This document shows, in pieces, positions 56,955-64,000 of a DNA stretch of 64,000 nt. Under the pieces are notes generated by a model. That model was not told where the DNA came from and made no database searches. It saw only the letters and a program-made list of their open reading frames with translations. This DNA comes from Diphasiastrum complanatum (taxonomy: Eukaryota > Streptophyta > Lycopodiopsida > Lycopodiales > Lycopodiaceae): the NCBI GenBank assembly GCA_029204225.1, contig CM055102.1, positions 20,891,192 to 20,955,191 of the forward strand, in the 5' to 3' direction. Each line of letters starts with the position of its first letter. Within the stretch, counting starts at the first letter, position 1. The position numbers and the translations under genes are program-made.

Positions 56955-58188
56955 GATGGCAAACATCAATGAGGCAATTTTGGGCGATGCAAGCAAACTT
57001 GATGGGGCTTCTAACTACAGCATTTGGAAATTCAAAATGAAGAGCATTTTGATGGAGAAAGAGTTGTGGGAGATCGTGGCAGGTATTGAAGTCCGGCCAC
57101 ATACCACTCCATGTGACATAAGGGCCTTTGATAAAAAGGCACAGAGAGCATTGTCCTTGATCAATCTTTCAGTGAAAGACCATGTGATCACTCATATAAG
57201 TGATGCCATGATGGCTAGGGGAGCTTGGGAAGCTCTTAGAATGTAATTTCAAACTTGCAATCAAGCTCGAGCCATGTTCTTGAAGTCGAGATTGAACGCA
57301 GTAAGGATGGAAGAAAGTGAATCAGTGGGATCTTTCTTCACCAGGATAAAGGAGTTGAGAGATCAACTTGTGGCGATTGGAGAACCAATCAGGGATATTG
57401 AATTGGTACATACCACAATGAGCGGTGTCTCGGAAGGGCTACAGATGTTTGTAAGCGGCATTGCTTTGAGGAAGAGGTTGTCTACTTTTGAAGACTTCCA
57501 CGGAATCATGTGCAAGAAGAGCAGTGTCGCGAAGTGGTGAAGTCAAGGCAAACCCCACAGGAGGATCAAGCCTTGCTTGCTAAAGGCAAGCAGAAAGGAT
57601 GGAAAAGGACCTAAGAAATCCAAGGATGATGACGACGAGGGAGAGTCGTCATCAAAAGGGAAAAAGAAGAAGAAAGACAAGTGTTACTACTGCCACAAAC
57701 CGGGTCATTGGGCACGCGAGTGTTATAAGAAGAAAGCAAACATAAAGGCGAGAAAAGTGACTCAACAAAGAAACATTGCCGAAGATGATGGAGAAGATGA
57801 CGAGACAAGTGTTTTCTCATTGGCATTGGCATCCCAAGTTGATGATGGTGCCAGATGGTTCATAGATTCAGGCGCCACAAGGCATATGACCGGGAAAATG
57901 ATTGGTTTGAAAAATTATCACCAATTCATGATGGGAATAAGGTCACTCAAGCCAATGGAGAGGAATGTTAGATACAGGGTCTGGGAAATGTACCTGTGCA
58001 GTTTTTAGCTGGCAAAATTAAGAACATCCCTAATGTGCTTTATGTTCCTGGACTCAAAAAGGGTTTGCTTTCTGTTGGTGTAATGGCAAATCAACATCTT
58101 AAAGTTGAATTTGTCAAGGATGGATGTCTTATGAAGGATATGAACCACAACCATAAAGTGGTGGCGAAGGGTACATACCATACCTTTA
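56955..58188 (+). mobile_element. Copia gag-protease, family A type, fused to Gypsy RT
   Basis: The frame opens MEMANINEAILGDASKLDGA at 56950 with the gag start SNYSIWKFKMKSILMEKELW. A stop at 57246 precedes AMFLKSRLNAVRMEESESVG, IRDIELVHTTMSGVSEGL, and the zinc knuckle KCYYCHKPGHWARECYKK (intact, near 57690). The protease RWFIDSGATRHMTGKM is at 57855 and VLYVPGLKKGLLSVGVM near 58035, after a frameshift. About four breaks are present. Coding ends at VVAKGTYHTFS, and Gypsy RT (VPKVAKFYRCNPN) begins within a few bases. No primer site or LTR was found upstream. Confidence 0.85.
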
Positions 58189-58189
58189 G

Positions 58190-59860
58190 TACCTGATGGA
58201 GTTCCAAAGGTTGCAAAGTTCTATCGTTGTAATCCTAATGTGACAGATTTGATAAAGAAAGAACTTCAGAGATTGCTTGACGCTGATTTCATTTATGAGA
58301 TCGAGCACACTGAATGGATTTCACCGATTGTCATTGTTCCTAAGAAAAATGGAAAATTGAGAATTTGTGTGAATCTCAAAGCATTGAATAAAGTGACATG
58401 GAATGATCACTTTCCATTGCCTTTTACTGAAAGCATTTTGGATCGTCTTGCTGGGGCGGAAGCTTATAGTTTCTTGGATGGATTTAGTGGTTACAACCAA
58501 GTTATAATTGCACCTACCGATCGTCACAAAACTGCTTTTGCAACAGAATGGGACACCTATGCTTACAAAGTAATGTCGTTTGGACTCTGTAATGCACCAA
58601 GTTCATTCCAAAGAGTAGTGCAATTTGCGTTCAAAGATTATCTGCAAAAATTCCTTGAAATTTTCTTTGACGACTTGGGAGTTTATAGTACAGATACAGA
58701 CCACCTGGATCGATTGGAGAAAGTATTTGAAAGATGCCGCAAATATCAGATTCTAGATCCGAAAAAATGTCAGATATGGGTTTCGCACGAAGTTGTGCTT
58801 GGACATGTGATATCAAGACATGGTATTGCCACGAATTATTCTAAGATCAAAGTTATTGTGGAATTGCCACCGCCAACAACAATTCGAGGAGTTTATGTGT
58901 TTATGGGTCATGCGAACTACTATCGAATTTTTATTATCTTCTTTGCGGATTTAGCATGACCTATATACAAACTAACCATTGTTTCTATTTGGACAGTAGA
59001 GGCGTTAGAAGCCTTTGAAAAGTTAAAAAAAGCATTAACTTTAGCACCAATACTGCGTTCTCCAGATTGGACGATAGAGTTTCATGTTCATACGGATGCC
59101 TCAAAATACGCCATTGAATCAGTTTTGACGCAGCCAAGTGACTATAAGAAGGATTATCCTATACGATTTGCAAGCAAACAACTTACAGATTCAGAGAAGA
59201 ATTATTCAACAACAGAACGTGAAGCGCTAGCCATGATTTTTTCTGTTCGGAAATTTCGTCACTACCTCATGAAAACGCACTTTGCATTTTATACGGATCA
59301 TCAATCGTTACTTTACTTGGTAAACAAGACATGCAATATTGGACGTATTGCAAGATGTTTATTATTATTGATTGAATTTGACTTTCAGATTGTGGTTCGA
59401 AAGGGAAAGCAACATTATCTAGCCGATCAAATTTTGTGAATTGAATCCGCACCAGTTAATACTGAAGTGGATGATGAACTGCCAGATGATGCGTTGTTCT
59501 ATGTTGAAGTTATACCTGAGTGGGCGACAGATATTGTTGAGTACCTGATGCTAGGACAACCGAATGACTCTTTGATAAAAGTATAGAAGAGACAATTGAT
59601 TCATCAGGCTCAACCTTATCAATTAATTGCAGGACAATTGTACCATCATGGATCTGATAATATTTTATGAAGGTGTGTTTTACCATATGAATTACCAGAT
59701 TTAATCATGTTTTCACATGATGGCATGGGTGGAGGACACTTCTCTACAGATATTACTGTTCGCAAACTTTTGCAATCCGGTTGTTGGTGGCCTACGCTTC
59801 ATAAGGACACAAAAAATTTTATTCAGACATGTGATCTTTGCTAGCGAGCACAACGGCCTA
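58190..59860 (+). mobile_element. Ty3/Gypsy RT, RNase H and integrase start (family B)
   Basis: An open frame of 239 codons from 58240 has the RT: LIKKELQRLLDADFIYEIEH, WISPIVIVPKKNGKLRICVN, PLPFTESILDRLAGAEAYSF, YSFLDGFSGYNQV with the first catalytic Asp, FGLCNAPSSFQRVV, and IFFDDLGVYST, the catalytic box in which the usual YxDD has Phe. A stop at 58959 interrupts the thumb. RNase H continues at 59080 (FHVHTDASKYAIESVLTQPS) to LLLIEFDFQIVVRKGK and stops at 59437. The integrase zinc module follows at 59715-59850 (SHDGMGGGHFSTDIT, CWWPTLHKDT, TCDLC). The catalytic core is missing: the sequence jumps directly into the unassigned ORF. Confidence 0.9.
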
Positions 59861-59864
59861 CTCC

Positions 59865-62725
59865 GGTTTGTTGCCTTCAGTCCATGGAAGGAAGAGAGAT
59901 TCAAATTCTATATCACTTTCCAAGGAGCCACACACAAGGTGCGCGTCACTGAGGCCGCCCTTGCAGCCCTAGGAATATCATCTGGTACGTAGGCCTCACT
60001 CAATCACAAGCACGCCAAACAGGCCATCAAGCCATTTATTGACCTCACCAATGATCTACACTGGACCAATGATGGCTACTTTTTGGAAGCCATCACTGAG
60101 CCTTCCATCCACGCAGCTGCCCAACTATTGAATAATTTTCTGATGGTTGGCAGCCTCAGGAAGGACCGCATCACATCTCAAATCCTTCACAGGATAGTGG
60201 AATTCCACACTAAGTTGGCCAAAGCCCCTCTTGAACCATATAATTGGTTCAAGACTGTTTCTGATGAGCTCAAACGGGCTATTAAGGCCAATACTAAGCA
60301 GCAGTTCGTTGCTGGCTCTTTATTGTCCCTTTTAGTCGCTTCTCACTTAGAAAACAGAATTCATGGCTTCCACCTAGATTCTGTGCTTTTGGTCTACGAA
60401 GAAGCACCGGCAGAATCATCCCATCAGGCCTCAAGCTCTCATAGTCGTCGTCGCCCACGCAGCAAGATCGTAGTTACTGACTCGCCTTCTGCGTTATGAC
60501 ATCGCACTAGGCATACCTCTTCAGCTGCGCTTCCACCCCTTGTTGTTGTTCACACTAAACTTCCCATCCCCCTAGTCTCTGATGCTTCCCTCGCCTCTAC
60601 TCCCATACAAGGACAGTCTGTGACCATTGGGCCTACCATTCACATCACAGCTGCCCAGGCCGCCTCACCCCCGCACACCAAAGCCAGCTCACCCAACACA
60701 TAATTCTTTATGGATATGTTCGATGATTCCGACCCCCTTGGGGCCACCAAAATCTTTGAAATGTCCCAAAGCCCAGCTCCCTTTGAACCCCAATCCCCTA
60801 GAAGAGAATTCAGACATATCCATGAATATACTGTTGGTGTTGAAGATGCCAGCCAGCAACCTCACACACAAGAGAGCCCAGCCACACTTCGGGTCGACAC
60901 AATTGTAAAATCACCAAAACAGTTCGACGCCACAATGCTTGAAGGGTTTGAAGAGGAGGATATTTTTGAAGAAGAAGAGACCGTGGCACCTATTCTACGC
61001 CAACCAAGGACAATACCATCAGGTCCTGCTGCTGCTGCCACCGCCACGACCATCGATTCTGGTGATGCTCTAGGGTTGGTTTCAAGCCTTGGGTAAGTGA
61101 TCCAGTCTATGTTGGATAAGAAGAAGGAAATGGAGCAGAGAATCTCTGATCTGGAGTCCAAAAACACCCTGATCAGCCAGAAAATTGTCCAGCTAGATCG
61201 AGAGTTGAAGATAGCCAAACAACATAAAGATAAGCCTAAAAGCGAAAAGAAGTTGGCCCAGCAACAAGCTGATCGCTTGAAAAATTACATCAGCTCCCTG
61301 CAAAACACCCTGACAACCGCACAAGATCAGATAGATCAGGCAGTGCAAGATGCCAAGCAACAGGTGCAGCTACTGAAGGGGCAATTACAGATGGCTAAAC
61401 AAGATCACACACGACTTTAAGGTGAATTGGATGCGACCACCCTTGAGCGTGATGTCTATCTGCAAACGCAAATATCCGATCATCTGGTCACACCGACAAA
61501 GATTGCGTATTTATTCAAAAAAGTGGAGACATACAAAGTGGCCCTTTAGGGATTCCAAGGCCGCTTTGATAGGTTCAAAAGAACAGCTTCAACTGAGTTG
61601 GCCAAGGCAAAAGAGACCATCACTGCCTATGAAAAAGCAGCCGTTCATGTGTTGGAAGCCAGACCACAAATCCCCGTCCCAGTCATGCCGCAATTCTCCC
61701 CCCCACACCAAGAAGCTGTACCAATGGATATAGGGATTTATTCGAGCATGGACCAGGGGGAGCTCCAGATATAGCAGATCAACCGCCAACCATATCGGTA
61801 GTACAAGCGGGTCCATCCTCATCAAGGACAAGATCTCTATTCAGAAGGCCCATCAGCATCGATGACTAGATCTAGACCTTCTTAAAGCAACATCCGCATG
61901 AGTCCTCACGTGGTGGATAGGTTCTGAAATTTAAGACCTCCGAGATCGAGGCCGGCAAAGAGTTGGACAAAATACCTGCACTCGGAGAGCAGCCGGCATG
62001 GAGAATCACGGTTTTTGAGAAAACTCCAGAATCAATTAGGAGTTACGTCGCTAGTCCTCTCTAGTTGCGGGTAGATCCCTATTACGTGCCAATGCCGGGA
62101 AGAAATAAATGGAAAGATTTGGGGTTGGCTATGGACAAAATCACCATCCATACGCCCAATTGGCCAATCATCCACCAGCCTTACAGCTGGACCATTTCAG
62201 TGGACTTCCACCGTGCCTTACAAGCATATCAGAGAGAGTATGTCCATTCTGCAAATCCAACGGTGCGACAATCGGCAATGTTTGTTAAAGATCCAACTCT
62301 GTTGGCGTCAGTGGCAACCAAATGGGATGATTGCCTCCCTCCTCTGGCATTCAATCCAAATAAGCCGATGGCCTCATAGCAAATCAAAGATTAGCTGTCA
62401 GTTGCTCGTCTCTACTTTTGTGCGACTATGATGAGAGGCTCTTGGGAATCCCGCTTCACCTCATGGACAACCTCCAAGTGGATTGCCGGAGCTTACCATT
62501 GTTTCCTGCCCCATAATTTGGATTTCAATATTGCACGCCTCGACTTTATGGAGAAGGTGCAGTATCATTTAATCAAGATTTGACGCGAAGCCAATAAAGG
62601 TCCCCAATAACTGCATATTGTAGGTGTCATGAGACCGCCACCAGTTTTGGTGGGAGATACTATTGGAGGGTTTGCAAATCCCAAGGCAACTCTAACACTA
62701 GTTAATAAGTGAGAGGGATTTGGCA
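59865..62725 (+). pseudogene. Unassigned Gypsy-linked ORF, copy 2
   Basis: It starts mid-domain with FSPWKEERFKFYITFQGATH and KVRVTEAALAALGISSGT, then AAQLLNNFLMVGSL and LKRAIKANTKQQFVAGSLLS, the Ser/Thr/Pro-rich middle (60420-60700), MDMFDDSDPLGATKIFEMSQ, and an acidic segment (FEEEDIFEEEETVAP). The coiled coil at 61097-61420 has regular heptads (QRISDLESKNTLISQKIVQL). The C-terminal domain (62040-62400) is LRVDPYYVPMPGRNKWKDLG, ITIHTPNWPIIHQPYSW, KWDDCLPPLAFNPNKPM. Stops at about 59990, 60500, 60702, 61095, 61420 and later, plus a frameshift near 61420. By eye the N-terminal part is well over half identical to copy 1. The function is unknown; it might be a structural or envelope-position protein of the Gypsy element. 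Confidence 0.65.
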
Positions 62726-63010
62726 CCCTGCATGTGTAAGTCCAACCCAATGATCACATAGTTATCTGATTGATCAGTTAAAAGTTAATAAAAGGACTTT
62801 AGGCCTTTTTGAGAGACTTTTAATGTCGTAGGGCCTAAATGTCAAGTTAGTGAATAAAGTTGGGTTTCCCTCCAATTTTGATGGTTTCCACACTTTTTTA
62901 AATTTGAATAAAAAGAGAGGCAAGACTGGACCAATAGGATTCAGAGGCCAGGGTCCTCCTCTCTACTATAAAAAGGGACCAACTCGAGTTGCTCCTGATG
63001 TTCATTTTCT
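62626..63010 (+). repeat. Putative 3' LTR start, family B
   Basis: TGTCATGAGACCGCCACCAG at 62626 may be the LTR start. 62750-62942 matches 49450-49696. TATAAAAA at 62967-62974 gives a promoter and AATAAA lies near 63019. The 3' border is unknown, and the LTR may continue past 63010. No second full copy is in the window. Confidence 0.45.
62967..62974 (+). promoter_or_regulatory. TATA box of the putative family B LTR
   Basis: CTACTATAAAAAGGGACC has the form of a plant LTR core promoter. Confidence 0.55.
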
Positions 63011-64000
63011 CATTTCAATAAAGCAGATTGGTTATCTTTAGAAATGGATTGATGAATGTCCCTGCTCTTTCTCTCTTTTCCTGCTTTTTTTGGATTTTGC
63101 TAATTGTTCGATTTGATCATTATTGGGATTACTATTTTTTATGCTTTTTGTGAGAGTGAAAGGGAGAGAAAGAAAGAGTAAGTTTCTATCATTGTTGTGG
63201 ATTTAGGGTTAATGGAAGTAGGGTTAATGGATGTAGTATTAATGTTTATTGTTAATGGATGTTAGTATTAGATCCTCCATTCATGTTGAAATCTGAACTA
63301 TACTATCGCTCTCATGGGAACGAACCTACGCATGACAACTAACTTCATTTCCTTGATGCTAGATTGATTAGATCTTGGGTTGAGGATAGGCAAGGAAAGA
63401 AAACCACTACAAAAAACCAATGAAAGGAGTCAAGAGGAGGCCCGAGCACCTTCCCTCAAGCTATGCACCTTCCAATAAGAACACAATGAAATCGCAAGAT
63501 AATATCAGACAGCAATTTGCCATAATCTCAAGGTGTTGTTTACAATGCAAATACCTCTCCTTTTATGGCAAGGAGGGTCTTCCATAAATGTCTACTAACT
63601 TATGGGACTAATCTGTTTCTATCCTTTCGAGAACTTCTAACTTAGGATTTAGAACTTCAAAGTTTCTTAACTTAGGAAAGCTTAAGATAAAATATTTTTA
63701 ATCTTAAGTTTTCTAAGTCTAAGTTCTAAATCTAAGTTTAAGCTATTTTATTAATACTTAAGCTTCTACTCATGGACTTACAAAACACATGCCATAATTG
63801 AACTTTATTAACAGATACTCATACGTGGACTTACAAAACACATGCCAGGAGTTTTATTTCTTTCTTTTTATTTTCTCTATGTTAGCATAGTTGCTAATAT
63901 TATCTCCCTCCTTATTGGATTGGTGGTCCCACACCAATCGACGCCTTTTCATCCTGGATCTTTTGTGCTTCTTGGAGGCGAGATTGTTGCTGTCGGGAGT
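63011..64000. other. Unassigned right end with hairpin and short repeats
   Basis: No gene recognised. GGTTAATGGA-type repeats lie at 63205-63262. An imperfect hairpin at 63641-63736 has arms of about 36-48 bases around the loop AAAATATTTTTA. TGGACTTACAAAACACATGC is repeated at 63773 and 63826, 53 bases apart. Confidence 0.5.

Overview
This is nuclear DNA of a land plant, almost entirely built of broken, nested retrotransposons. The evidence is: Copia and Gypsy pol fragments with plant-type initiator-Met tRNA primer-binding sites (TGGTATCAGAGC or TGGTATTAGAGC), two intron-separated exons of the plant meiotic gene HOP2, and an AT-rich sequence full of stops and frameshifts. No rRNA, tRNA, CRISPR or bacterial operon is visible. 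The species cannot be told. An R2-like LINE with a restriction-like endonuclease domain hints at a seed-free plant or gymnosperm, but that is inference.

Layout. 1-3.8 kb: a Copia RT fragment, a leader-like stretch, then a Gypsy integrase. 5.4-8.8 kb: Copia integrase remnant, then a chimeric Copia with leader, RT, RNase H and an LTR. 9.6-11.5 kb: minus-strand Copia gag and its LTR. 11.6-15.4 kb (minus): a coiled-coil ORF remnant, Gypsy integrase, and a Copia leader with LTR. 15.9-22.0 kb: three Copia pol remnants, one with a long LTR. 22.3-26.9 kb: an R2-like zinc finger fragment, then a decayed SF1 helicase gene. 27.9-29.4 kb: minus-strand Copia gag with 5' LTR. 29.7-38.4 kb: an R2-like LINE split by a complete LTR element at 30774-36230 that has both LTRs and a 5-bp target duplication. 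39.2-40.2 kb: an inverted-repeat element. 41.5-41.9 kb: HOP2 exons (minus). 42.1-45.0 kb: Gypsy integrase scrap and Copia gag-protease with leader and LTR (minus). 45.0-49.7 kb and 58.2-63.0 kb: two related Gypsy copies, each followed by the same unassigned ORF. 49.7-52.8 kb: Copia gag-protease-integrase. 54.7-56.6 kb: a coiled-coil ORF (minus). 57.0-58.2 kb: Copia gag-protease fused directly to the second Gypsy copy.

Families recur. Family A (Copia; LTR ends TTAGAATT/AATTCTAA) appears at 8.5, 42.2-45.0 and probably 57-58 kb. Family B (Gypsy) appears at 3.1, 13.9, 45.0 and 58.2 kb. An unassigned coiled-coil ORF follows B integrase in three places. The most interesting objects are the 30774-36230 element, which has lost integrase and normal polymerase but keeps an 802-codon open frame with a decayed RT-like core, and the unassigned ORF that sits between Gypsy integrase and the 3' LTR.

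Apart from HOP2 and the helicase remnant I see no ordinary host genes. Nearly every pol fragment is interrupted and probably inactive. The exceptions with long open frames are the gag-protease and 802-codon frames of the 30774-36230 element and the 371-codon RT/RNase H frame at 17630-18745.
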